The position numbers were made by a program, and so were the translations under genes. Shown here piece by piece: positions 39,654 through 47,851 of a stretch of DNA of 64,000 nt. Each line of letters opens with the position of its first letter. The stretch's first letter is position 1. Origin of the DNA: Qipengyuania profundimaris (GTDB lineage Bacteria; Pseudomonadota; Alphaproteobacteria; Sphingomonadales; Sphingomonadaceae); NCBI RefSeq assembly GCF_030717945.1, contig NZ_JAVAIM010000001.1:1487131-1551130 (forward strand). Direction: 5' to 3'. The notes under the pieces were generated by a model. That model was not told where the DNA came from, did not search any database, and saw only the letters and a program-made list of their open reading frames with translations.

Positions 39654-41969
39654 ATGCACCGCGCCGGAGCCAGAATTCGCGCTTTTAGGGAAGCGCTTGA
39701 CCCTCCGTTGACCGCAGCAGAATTCGGCGAGCAGTATGGCGAGCCGGAACCCTGGCCGAGCCGAACAGTCTATGGCTGGGAGGCCAAGGGTCGCATTGCC
39801 CGCGCAGCCGTCCAGCGCCGCATGTCCGAACTCGGCATCTGCCAGCCGGCCGACTGGCTGGAGCCGGTATCTGCCCATCCAGCAATCAAACAAGAAGCGA
39901 GACCGATGAGTCAAAGCGACACGCACCCGTTCTACGACCTGCACACGCACGGCTTCGTCAGGGTCGCCACTGCGACGCCGAGCACGCGTACGGCCGATGT
40001 GGCGTTCAATGCGGCGGGGATCGTCGAGCAGGCGCAAATGGCGCATGATCGGCACGTCGACTTGCTGCTTTATCCCGAGCTCAGCCTCTCTTCCTACGCC
40101 ATTGACGATTTGCATTTGCAGGCAGCGCTCCTTGATGCCGTTGAGCGCCATCTGGGCGAGGTGTGCGAAGCGACCCGCAGTTTCTCGCCGGTCCTCGTCA
40201 TCGGCGCACCGCTACGGCGCAATGGCCGGATTTACAACTGCGCCGTCGTCTTGTCGCGCGGCGAAGTGCTGGGCGCGGTGCCCAAGAGCTTTCTGCCGAA
40301 CTACCGCGAATTCTACGAGAAGCGCTGGTTCAGCCACGGCCGGGATTGTGTCGGGCTGGAAATCGAAGTGGGCGGGACGAGCGTGCCTTTCGGCACCGAC
40401 CTGCTGTTTGCCGCTAACGACTTCCCCGGCTTCACCTTCGGAATCGAGATATGCGAGGATTTCTGGTCGCCCAATCCGCCCGGCGCGCTCGCCGCGCTGG
40501 CAGGCGCGACGATCCTCTGCAACCTGTCTGCATCCAACATCACCATCGGCAAGTCGGACGAACGGCACATGCTTTCCCGCGCCAGCTCCTCGCGCCTGGT
40601 CTGCGCCTATGCCTATTCGGCCAGCGGGCACGGCGAAAGCACGACCGACCTCGCGTGGGATGGGCAGGGCATGGTGTACGAGCTGGGCGACCTGCTGGTC
40701 GAAAGCGTGCGCTTCGATCTCGCTCCCGAACTCTGCGTGACCGATGTGGACACGAAGCGCGTCCTGGCCGAACGCATGCGCATGCAGACATGGGGCGATG
40801 CGGCCGATGCTGCGGGGCGGCCCGAAGACTGGTTCCGCCAGGTCGGGTTCGAACATGCGCCCAGACTCGGCGACAAGGGACTGGAGCGCCCGATCCGTCG
40901 TTTCCCCTTCGTGCCGAACCGCGCGCACAAGCTGGACGAGGATTGCTACGAGGCCTTCAACATACAGGTCGATGCGCTGATGCGGCGCATACAGGCAACA
41001 GGCGCGAAATCGCTCGTCATCGGTATCTCCGGCGGGCTCGACAGCACGCATGCCCTGCTGGTCGCGGCCAAGGCGATGGATCGGCTCGGGCGCCCACGCA
41101 GCGACATTCGCGGCTATACCATGCCCGGCTTCGCCACGTCGGAGGACACCAAGTCGAATGCATGGAAGCTCATGAACGCGTTCGAGATCACGGCGGAGGA
41201 AATCGACATCAAGCCCGCCGCGCGGCAGATGCTCGAAGACATCAGCCACCCCTTTGCCGATGGCGAGCCGCATTACGATGTGACGTTCGAGAACGTGCAG
41301 GCCGGGCTGCGTACCGACTACCTCTTCCGCTTGGCCGGCCACCACTCAGGCTTCGTGATCGGCACCGGCGATCTCTCCGAATTGGCGCTCGGTTGGTGCA
41401 CCTATGGCGTGGGCGACCAGATGAGCCACTACGCCGTCAACGCAGGCGTTCCCAAGACGCTGATCCAGTACCTCATCCGCTGGACCACCACGACCAGCCA
41501 GTTCGACGAGCAGTGCGACGAGGTGCTGCTCGCCATTCTCGATACCGAGATCAGCCCGGAGCTTGTGCCTGCGGGTGAGGACGGCGCGATCCAGTCCACC
41601 CAGTCGATCATCGGGCCCTACGAGCTGAACGACTTCTTTCTCCACCATATCGTCCGTTATGGGCAGAGTCCGAGCCATGTCGCGTTTCTCGCATGGCATG
41701 CGTGGAAGGATGCGAAGGAAGGTCTGTGGCCGATCGACTTTCCCGAAGAGCGCAAGAACGAATACGACCTCGCCACGATTGCGAAGTGGCTCGAAAATTT
41801 CGTGAAACGCTTCTTCGCCTTCAGCCAGTTCAAGCGCAGCGCCTTGCCCAATGGTCCGAAGGTTAGCGCGGGCGGAGCCCTCTCACCGCGCGGCGACTGG
41901 CGCGCGCCGAGCGATGCGGTGGCCGATCTGTGGCTCGACGACTTGAAGCGAAACGTGCCGGAAAGCTGA
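39654..41969 (+). CDS. nadE: Glutamine-dependent NAD+ synthetase with N-terminal HTH-like extension
   Basis: From residue 85 (MSQSDTHPFYDLHTHGFVRV, position 39906) the protein is a standard 687-residue two-domain NAD+ synthetase. A nitrilase-type glutaminase comes first, with Glu in LLLYPELSLSSY, Lys in GAVPKSFLPNY and Cys in FGIEICEDFW. The ATP-pyrophosphatase domain follows with VIGISGGLDSTHAL. The frame stays open another 84 codons upstream, to ATG 39654, encoding a helix-turn-helix-like segment (IRAFREALDPPLTAAEFGEQ, SRTVYGWEAKGRI). Either a fusion is made or translation begins at 39906; the upstream codons look like real coding sequence. It makes NAD+ from deamido-NAD+ with glutamine. 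Confidence 0.9.
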   Translation: MHRAGARIRAFREALDPPLTAAEFGEQYGEPEPWPSRTVYGWEAKGRIARAAVQRRMSELGICQPADWLEPVSAHPAIKQEARPMSQSDTHPFYDLHTHGFVRVATATPSTRTADVAFNAAGIVEQAQMAHDRHVDLLLYPELSLSSYAIDDLHLQAALLDAVERHLGEVCEATRSFSPVLVIGAPLRRNGRIYNCAVVLSRGEVLGAVPKSFLPNYREFYEKRWFSHGRDCVGLEIEVGGTSVPFGTDLLFAANDFPGFTFGIEICEDFWSPNPPGALAALAGATILCNLSASNITIGKSDERHMLSRASSSRLVCAYAYSASGHGESTTDLAWDGQGMVYELGDLLVESVRFDLAPELCVTDVDTKRVLAERMRMQTWGDAADAAGRPEDWFRQVGFEHAPRLGDKGLERPIRRFPFVPNRAHKLDEDCYEAFNIQVDALMRRIQATGAKSLVIGISGGLDSTHALLVAAKAMDRLGRPRSDIRGYTMPGFATSEDTKSNAWKLMNAFEITAEEIDIKPAARQMLEDISHPFADGEPHYDVTFENVQAGLRTDYLFRLAGHHSGFVIGTGDLSELALGWCTYGVGDQMSHYAVNAGVPKTLIQYLIRWTTTTSQFDEQCDEVLLAILDTEISPELVPAGEDGAIQSTQSIIGPYELNDFFLHHIVRYGQSPSHVAFLAWHAWKDAKEGLWPIDFPEERKNEYDLATIAKWLENFVKRFFAFSQFKRSALPNGPKVSAGGALSPRGDWRAPSDAVADLWLDDLKRNVPES

Positions 41970-41987
41970 TCGAGCTTCCCGGCACGT
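41953..41987. terminator. Long hairpin over the nadE stop codon
   Basis: A 15-position stem with one mismatch (ACGTGCCGGAAAGCT against AGCTTCCCGGCACGT) encloses a 5-base loop and includes the nadE TGA. It lies between convergent nadE and azoR. No U tract follows, so it may protect or end either mRNA. Confidence 0.6.
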
Positions 41988-42020
41988 CGCTGGCGCGTAA
42001 GGGAGGGGAGGGTCGGAGGA

Positions 42021-42605
42021 TTACGCGGCCAGCCGTTCTACTTCCTGATGGGCCGCGGCAATTTTCTCTTCGCCGCCTTCGCCCATGATGCCGTCCGCTG
42101 CGACTATCCGCACATCGGTCAAACCGAGGAAGCCGAGGAAGAACTTCAACCAGGGCGACATGAAATCGATATCGCTGCCGATCGCCGTTCCGCCGGTCGC
42201 TGCCGTGATATAGACCGTCTTGCCGGTGAGCAGGCCTTCCGGTCCGTTCTGCGTGTAGCGGAAGGTTCGCCCGGCGCGTGCGACGAGATCGGCCCAGGCC
42301 TTCAGCGTGGCGGGAATCGTGAAGTTGTAGACCGGTACGCTGAAGACGATCGTGTCGGCTGCCTCGAGTTCGTCGATCAGCTCGTCGGCGATCTTCGCTA
42401 GACCATGCTGCGCCTCCGAACGGTCGGCGTAGGGCGCAAGGTTGGCCGCATGCCGTTCGGCATCGATGAAGGGCAGGTCGTTCTTGGCGAGGTCGCGCGT
42501 GACGACGTTTTTGCCAGCGAGCTTTGCGACCAGTCTGTTGCCGAGGCTGGTCGAAACGCTGTCATCGCCGCGGATGCTGCTGGTGATGTGGAGGATATTC
42601 GTCAT
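42021..42605 (-). CDS. azoR: FMN-dependent NADH:quinone reductase/azoreductase
   Basis: The 194-residue flavodoxin-fold protein begins MTNILHITSSIRGDDSVSTS and has PVYNFTIPATLKAWADLVARAG and VYITAATGG, typical of AzoR. These enzymes reduce quinones and azo dyes with NADH. It follows the pirin gene by 14 bases on the same strand and is divergent from a LysR regulator, a frequent quinone/electrophile-response arrangement. Confidence 0.93.
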   Translation of the reverse strand: MTNILHITSSIRGDDSVSTSLGNRLVAKLAGKNVVTRDLAKNDLPFIDAERHAANLAPYADRSEAQHGLAKIADELIDELEAADTIVFSVPVYNFTIPATLKAWADLVARAGRTFRYTQNGPEGLLTGKTVYITAATGGTAIGSDIDFMSPWLKFFLGFLGLTDVRIVAADGIMGEGGEEKIAAAHQEVERLAA

Positions 42606-42619
42606 GGTTCTACTCCTGC

Positions 42620-43321
42620 TCAGGCCGCATCGACGAGGACGAGTTCGCTGTCCTCGAGGGCGGTAATGGTGATGCTGTCTTCCTTGGTAATGGCGATGCC
42701 ATCGCGGGCCTGCGCTTCGATGTCGCCCACGCGGATGCTGCCGGTGGCCGGCACGAGATAGAGGTGACGGTCGGCAGTGCGCGGCCTGTAGGTCACGCTC
42801 TCGCCGGCCTTCACGGTCGCGCCGAGCACGCGGGCATCGGTGCGGATGGGCAATGCGTCGTCGTCGTTCGCAACGCCGCTGGCGAGGGGCACGAATTGTC
42901 CGGCGCGATCGTCTTTGGGAAACTGTCGCGCACCCCAGTCGGGATCGCCGCCGCGCTCCTCCGGAATGATCCAGATCTGGAACAGCGTGGTTTCCTCGTC
43001 CTCCAGATTGAATTCCGAATGCGCAACACCGCGCCCGGCGCTCATCACCTGCACATCGCCCGCTTCGGTACGTCCTTCGTTGCCCATGCTGTCGCGATGG
43101 GTGATCGCGCCGGTGCGAACATAGGTGATGATTTCCATGTCGTTGTGGGGATGGGTGGGAAAGCCGCTCTTGGGCGCGATCCTGTCGTCGTTCCACACGC
43201 GCAGCGCTCCCCAGTTGACGCGCGAAGGATCGTGGTAACCGGCGAAGGAAAAGTGGTGGTTCGCATCCAGCCAGCCATGATTGGCCTTGCCGAGACTGTC
43301 GAAGGGACGGTGTTCGATCAT
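42620..43321 (-). CDS. Pirin family protein (YhhW-like)
   Basis: A 233-residue bicupin. The N-terminal cupin has metal ligands in PTHPHNDMEIITYV and, later, GRGVAHSEFN. YhhW-type pirins can act as quercetin dioxygenases. It is the first gene of an operon with azoR and is divergent from the LysR gene. A role in quinone or flavonoid detoxification is inference from the partners. Confidence 0.92.
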   Translation of the reverse strand: MIEHRPFDSLGKANHGWLDANHHFSFAGYHDPSRVNWGALRVWNDDRIAPKSGFPTHPHNDMEIITYVRTGAITHRDSMGNEGRTEAGDVQVMSAGRGVAHSEFNLEDEETTLFQIWIIPEERGGDPDWGARQFPKDDRAGQFVPLASGVANDDDALPIRTDARVLGATVKAGESVTYRPRTADRHLYLVPATGSIRVGDIEAQARDGIAITKEDSITITALEDSELVLVDAA

Positions 43322-43427
43322 TTGCCTGCTCCTGTGAGGGAAGGTGTCGTTGGACTAGCAGATAGGCCTTGCCGTTTGTTCCGATAACTGCGATAAAACG
43401 CGGCAAGATGTTTAGGAAATCAGAACA

Positions 43428-44330
43428 GTGAAGCTGGGCGAGCCTAGCCTCGATCAGTTGCGCATCTTCCTCGCGGTCGCCGAGGAAGGAAGTTTCGGCG
43501 CAGCCGCGCGCAAGATGGGTCGGGCGGTATCGGCCGTCAGCTACGGCATCTCGCAGATGGAGGCGCAGCTCGGCGTGTCGCTGTTCGAGCGCGAGGGATC
43601 GCGCCGCCCGGTGCTGACCGAGGCGGGCAAGGGCCTGCTGGTGGAAGCCAAGGCGGTGGCCGATGGCATCGATACGCTCTTAGCGAAAACTCAGAGCCTC
43701 CACGCGGGCCTCGAAAGCGAGGTCTCGCTGGTCGTCGATGTGATGATGCCGGGCGAAGTTACGGCGACTGTCCTGCGTCGATTCCGGACGATGTTTCCGA
43801 CCACCGCGCTGCGGCTACAAGTCGAAGCATTGGGAGCAGTGGCCGCATGCCTGCTCGACGGCAGCGCTGACCTTGCCATCGGCGGGCCGGTGCTGGCCAG
43901 CCAAGAGGAGCTCGAACGGCAGGCTATCGGCCGGGTCGAGCTGGTGCCGGTCGCCGCGCCGGATCATCCCTTGGCGCGATCAGGTGCGAAGCCGGGCGAA
44001 AGTCGCAAGCACTTGCAGCTTGTCCTGTCGGATCGTTCGCCACTGACCGAAGGGCGGGAGTTCTCCGTCCTGTCTCCCCAAAGCTGGCGGCTGGCCGATC
44101 TCGGCGCGAAGCATGCCCTGCTGAAGGAAGGGATCGGCTGGGGCAACATGCCGCGACACACTATCGCTGCCGATTTAGTGGAAGGGCGATTGTGCCAGCT
44201 CGATCTGCCGGAAAAACCAGGCGCCGATTACACGCTCAGTGCTTTGTGGCGGCGCGATACCCGGCTGAGGACGGCCGCCAGCTGGCTGATCGATGCGATG
44301 CGCGATGCCTTGAAGGAATGCGCTGACTGA
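43428..44330 (+). CDS. LysR-family transcriptional regulator
   Basis: The 300-residue protein starts at GTG 43428 with LDQLRIFLAVAEEGSFGAAAR, the winged helix-turn-helix, and SLFEREGSRRPVLTEAGKGLL. A periplasmic-binding-like effector domain follows. It is divergent from pirin-azoR across a 106-base gap, so it very likely controls that operon. The inducer is unknown, perhaps a quinone or phenolic. Confidence 0.9.
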   Translation: MKLGEPSLDQLRIFLAVAEEGSFGAAARKMGRAVSAVSYGISQMEAQLGVSLFEREGSRRPVLTEAGKGLLVEAKAVADGIDTLLAKTQSLHAGLESEVSLVVDVMMPGEVTATVLRRFRTMFPTTALRLQVEALGAVAACLLDGSADLAIGGPVLASQEELERQAIGRVELVPVAAPDHPLARSGAKPGESRKHLQLVLSDRSPLTEGREFSVLSPQSWRLADLGAKHALLKEGIGWGNMPRHTIAADLVEGRLCQLDLPEKPGADYTLSALWRRDTRLRTAASWLIDAMRDALKECAD

Positions 44331-44715
44331 TCAGCGATCGGCGCGCAGCCATTGCAGCGCTTCGGCTTTCGTGTCGAAGAACTCGACAATCACATCCGGC
44401 GCGACACGCTTGTACTGCATGCGCATCAGCACCGGGGCACCGTAGATCGCGGTCCGGTTAAGGCCAAATTGCTTGGCGGTGCGAAGATAGTCGCCGATTT
44501 TTTCCGCAGTTTCGCGATCCTGGGGCACGGCAGTGGTGGAAATCGCCGAGCGAATAGATCGCCTTGCGCTGCTTGACCAAGGGCAGGCAGGCCTCGTTGA
44601 GGCAGGCGAACAACTCGTCGATCGAGTGCACGTCCCACAAACCGCCACAGCGGTAATGCAGTCCGTCATGCGCCTCGTCGAGTTGGGCGGTTACGATACG
44701 GTCGGTCGTGCTCAT
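44331..44715 (-). pseudogene. Frameshifted STAS/SpoIIAA-like protein gene
   Basis: Two overlapping frames on the minus strand join into one protein-like sequence. The first half runs from ATG 44715 (MSTTDRIVTAQLDEAHDG) to IYSLGDFHHC. The second frame continues with TTAVPQDRETAEKIGDYLR to WLRADR and stop 44331. The switch lies near 44535-44545, at GATTTCCACC, where two bases seem missing (or one extra). It may be a true pseudogene or a sequencing error. Intact size would be about 128 residues. The stop abuts the end of the convergent LysR gene. Confidence 0.7.
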
Positions 44716-44771
44716 CGCCCTTGCATACCCCATAGACCTTGAAGGAGCGTAAACTGCGCGTGGCAGGCGTC

Positions 44772-45851
44772 TTACAGCCGCATCACCCAGCCGTTCGTAT
44801 CAGCGACGCGGCCCTTCTGGATGCCGACCAGTTTCTCGCGGACCTTGGTGGTCATTTGCCCGGTGCCGCCGCTGCCGATGGTGAATTCGCCATCCGGGCC
44901 GAGGACCGTGCCGACCGGTGTGACGACCGCAGCCGTTCCGCAAGCCATCGTCTCGAGCAGCTTGCCCCTAGTGGCATCGGCGCGCCATTGGTCGATGCTG
45001 TAAGGTTCCTCGCGTACCTGCAGGCCCTCTTCGCGCAGCAACTGGATGAGGCTGTCGCGGGTGATGCCAGGCAGGATCGTGCCGGTCAGGGGTGGGGTAA
45101 CCACCGTGCCGTCGTCAAACACGAAGAACAGGTTCATGCCGCCCAGTTCCTCGATCCACTTCTTCTCGACCGCGTCTAGGAAGACGACCTGATCGCAACC
45201 ATTTTCGATGCCTTCCGCCTGCGGGACGAGGCTCGCGGCGTAGTTCCCGCCCGTTTTCGCGGCGCCGGTCCCGCCGGGGGCGGCGCGCGTATAATTACGG
45301 CTGACCCAGATCTTCACCGGCTTGGCGCCGCCCTTGAAATATGGGCCGACGGGGCTGGCAATCAGAATATATTTGTACTGCCGGGCCGGACGTACGCCGA
45401 GAAAGGCTTCGGAGGCGAACATGAAGGGGCGCAGGTAGAGCGAGCCGTCGGGGTCGCTCGGCACCCAGTCGCGGTCCGCCCCGACGAGCTGGCGGATCGA
45501 TTCGAGAAACAGCTCTTCCGGCAATTCTGGCATTGCCATGCGCCGCGCACTCTCGTTGAAGCGGCGGGCGTTCTGTTCGGGGCGGAACAGGGCGAGGCCA
45601 TCGTCCGGTTGCTTGTAGGCTTTCATGCCCTCGAAGATTTCCTGCGCGTAGTGCAGAACGGCCGCTGCCGGATCGAGACTGATCGGCTCGCGCGGGCCGA
45701 GCGTCGCCTTGTGCCATCCGCCCTTATCTGCATCGTAATCGATCACGACCATGTGGTCGGTGAAGAGCTTGCCGAAGCCCGGGTCCTGCAACGCCTGCTG
45801 GCGCGTCTCGCCGGGGACCGGGGCGGGGTGGGGGAGGTGCTCGAAATCCAT
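44772..45851 (-). CDS. ilvE: Branched-chain amino acid aminotransferase
   Basis: The 359-residue PLP enzyme makes Leu, Ile and Val from their keto acids. It is the larger class IV type (LTDHMVV-like FTDHMVVIDYDADKGGW, EIFEGMKAYK, KTGGNYAASL with the PLP lysine, and GTAAVVTPVG). ATG 45851 matches the family N-terminus. Upstream lies 0.6 kb of structured sequence with hairpins and a terminator pointing at this gene, which may mean attenuation-type control. Confidence 0.94.
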   Translation of the reverse strand: MDFEHLPHPAPVPGETRQQALQDPGFGKLFTDHMVVIDYDADKGGWHKATLGPREPISLDPAAAVLHYAQEIFEGMKAYKQPDDGLALFRPEQNARRFNESARRMAMPELPEELFLESIRQLVGADRDWVPSDPDGSLYLRPFMFASEAFLGVRPARQYKYILIASPVGPYFKGGAKPVKIWVSRNYTRAAPGGTGAAKTGGNYAASLVPQAEGIENGCDQVVFLDAVEKKWIEELGGMNLFFVFDDGTVVTPPLTGTILPGITRDSLIQLLREEGLQVREEPYSIDQWRADATRGKLLETMACGTAAVVTPVGTVLGPDGEFTIGSGGTGQMTTKVREKLVGIQKGRVADTNGWVMRL

Positions 45852-46002
45852 GCCTGCGCGCGTAAGGCCAGCAGGGATTTTTCGCAAGATTTGGGAGAGA
45901 AGCTTTTGTCGCGTGCGGTAAGCACATCCGTGCTTCCCTTCGGTACCGGCCCACTCTGGATTCTTTTCTGGGTGCGCTATCGACATTCGTGGATAGCTTG
46001 CT

Positions 46003-46079
46003 GCACCAGCCCTCTCCCCCACCCGTCCACCCACGGCATTATACTGATTGGGTGGCCGGGTGGGGGAGTGGGCTGGTGC
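46003..46079. repeat. 31-bp imperfect inverted repeat upstream of ilvE
   Basis: Arms 46003-46033 and 46049-46079 match over 31 positions with two mismatches and enclose a 15-base loop. The arms are purine/pyrimidine skewed (CCCCCACCC against GGGTGGGGG). In RNA it would form a very stable stem-loop in the ilvE leader. It could also be a small mobile or repetitive element; I see no second copy in this window. Confidence 0.8.
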
Positions 46080-46083
46080 CGAA

Positions 46084-46105
46084 GGAAAGCGCGGATGCGC
46101 TTTCC
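46084..46105. other. 9-bp hairpin next to the 31-bp inverted repeat
   Basis: GGAAAGCGC and GCGCTTTCC form a perfect 9-bp stem around GGAT. It sits between the terminator at 46112-46158 and the 31-bp repeat, so the three stems are stacked in the ilvE leader. Confidence 0.7.
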
Positions 46106-46111
46106 GCTCCA

Positions 46112-46158
46112 AGCAAAAATGAGAAGGCCAGCCTCGCCCTAGGGAGAGACTGGCCTTC
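46112..46158 (-). terminator. Rho-independent terminator or attenuator on the minus strand
   Basis: On the minus strand GAAGGCCAG and CTGGCCTTC form a 9-bp stem (46158-46150 with 46131-46123) around an 18-base loop that can pair further, followed by TCATTTTTG. It lies after the short ORF at 46211-46267 and before ilvE, so it either ends a small transcript or acts as an attenuator. Confidence 0.75.
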
Positions 46159-46210
46159 GCATGGTCAGCGGCCGGAAGCGCCGCTCACGTAGCCTTACTC
46201 GGCAGGAATG

Positions 46211-46267
46211 TTACCGAATATGCTCCGTAGGGATCTTCACCGACCTCGCTACTGAACCATGAGACAT
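46211..46267 (-). CDS. Candidate 18-aa leader peptide with exceptional ribosome site
   Basis: ATG 46267 opens an 18-codon frame (MSHGSVARSVKIPTEHIR). Just upstream, 46283-46269 reads GAAAGGAGGTGATCC, complementary over 13 to 15 bases to the 3' end of 16S rRNA, with ideal spacing. A second frame stays open from the same place to 46185 and also reads like protein (WFSSEVGEDPYGAY), two bases out of phase with the ATG, so a small frameshift cannot be excluded. The peptide has no run of Leu, Ile or Val. A terminator follows at 46158. Function unknown. Confidence 0.4.
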   Translation of the reverse strand: MSHGSVARSVKIPTEHIR

Positions 46268-46420
46268 CGGATCACCTCCTTTCAAGCTTGTGAGCTAGAT
46301 CCCCGTTTCACCGGGGGCCAAGACCGCGCTACCCGCTGATCTTGATTGCCAATTTGTTGCGCCGCGGCGCGCAATTCAAGGCTTGAAAAAAAGTTTTCCC
46401 ACGTCAGAATTGGTTTTTGT

Positions 46421-46447
46421 GGCCCGGCCAATTTGCGCGGGCCTTTT
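46421..46447 (+). terminator. Hairpin with T run in the plus direction
   Basis: GGCCCG and CGGGCC form a stem around an 11-base spacer, followed by TTTT. It lies immediately downstream of the minus-strand lipoprotein gene stop and reads as a terminator only in the plus direction; on the minus strand an A-rich stretch follows instead. No plus-strand gene is seen feeding into it. Confidence 0.45.
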
Positions 46448-46449
46448 GT

Positions 46450-47025
46450 CTATCGTCGGCAGTCTTCGATCACGCGTGTCACCTCGGCCCAGGCGGGGAG
46501 ATAAAGCGACGGCGCGCCCTGTACCTCGACAGCGAAACGACCGCGGGTGAGCGCCATGGCATCGAGCAGCGGATCGCGAGGTTGCAGGTCAGTGAAGGCG
46601 AACGCGGGTTCGGCGCTTCCGGAAACTGGCGAGAGCGGAAGCGTCCGTGAAGCCGTTTCGGTGCGTATCGCCATTGCGCGAGCGCCTTGTCGGGGCATCT
46701 GCGTCGAGAGACGCACGGCATTCCCGTTGCATTCCATGATGAACAACGGAGTGCTCGGAGCGACTGGGCCGCCCTGGCTATCACGTTCGACAAAAGCTGC
46801 CTGACTGCCGCTGAAGCGCCAAGTGCCAGCAGTCTGCGGGCGGTCGATCCAGTTTGCCTCGACCGGCGGAGGTGGCAACGGAGCCGCGCTCGGCGTGGGA
46901 GTCGCAGGCGGCGTAGCTGTCGCAACCTGCTCGGGAGCAGGTGTCGAGTCCGGGGCCGGCACGCAGGCGGCGATGGTGAAACTCAGCGCGAGCGCGCCTG
47001 CGGCATGGGCATAGATCGGTTTCAT
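46450..47025 (-). CDS. Putative lipoprotein, function unknown
   Basis: The 191-residue protein has a lipoprotein signal ending LSFTIAAC (Cys21), a Pro/Ala/Thr-rich linker (about 22-55), and a C-terminal domain beginning WIDRPQTAGTWRFSGS and containing FIMECNGNAVRLS. I do not recognise a named family. It is divergent from tlyA with a 34-base gap. Likely attached to the inner or outer membrane. Confidence 0.8.
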   Translation of the reverse strand: MKPIYAHAAGALALSFTIAACVPAPDSTPAPEQVATATPPATPTPSAAPLPPPPVEANWIDRPQTAGTWRFSGSQAAFVERDSQGGPVAPSTPLFIMECNGNAVRLSTQMPRQGARAMAIRTETASRTLPLSPVSGSAEPAFAFTDLQPRDPLLDAMALTRGRFAVEVQGAPSLYLPAWAEVTRVIEDCRR

Positions 47026-47059
47026 ATACCCTCAATGCCCGCTAGGCGCTTTCTTTCCG

Positions 47060-47797
<738 letters not shown>

Positions 47798-47851
47798 CGC
47801 TGCGGCTCGCTCGGCTCTAGGCGCTTGGCCGAGAGATTTCACGGAGAGAGC

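Noticed and set aside
46159..46264. Plus-strand ORF from ATG 46161 through the ilvE leader region
   Set aside because: No ribosome site and an unremarkable basic composition; the minus-strand signals are stronger.
46269..46283. Plus-strand match to the last 15 bases of 16S rRNA
   Set aside because: No rRNA sequence precedes it. It is better read as an extended Shine-Dalgarno site on the minus strand.
45852..46300. Known riboswitch upstream of ilvE
   Set aside because: The stems do not match any riboswitch class I can recall by sequence, so no class is assigned.
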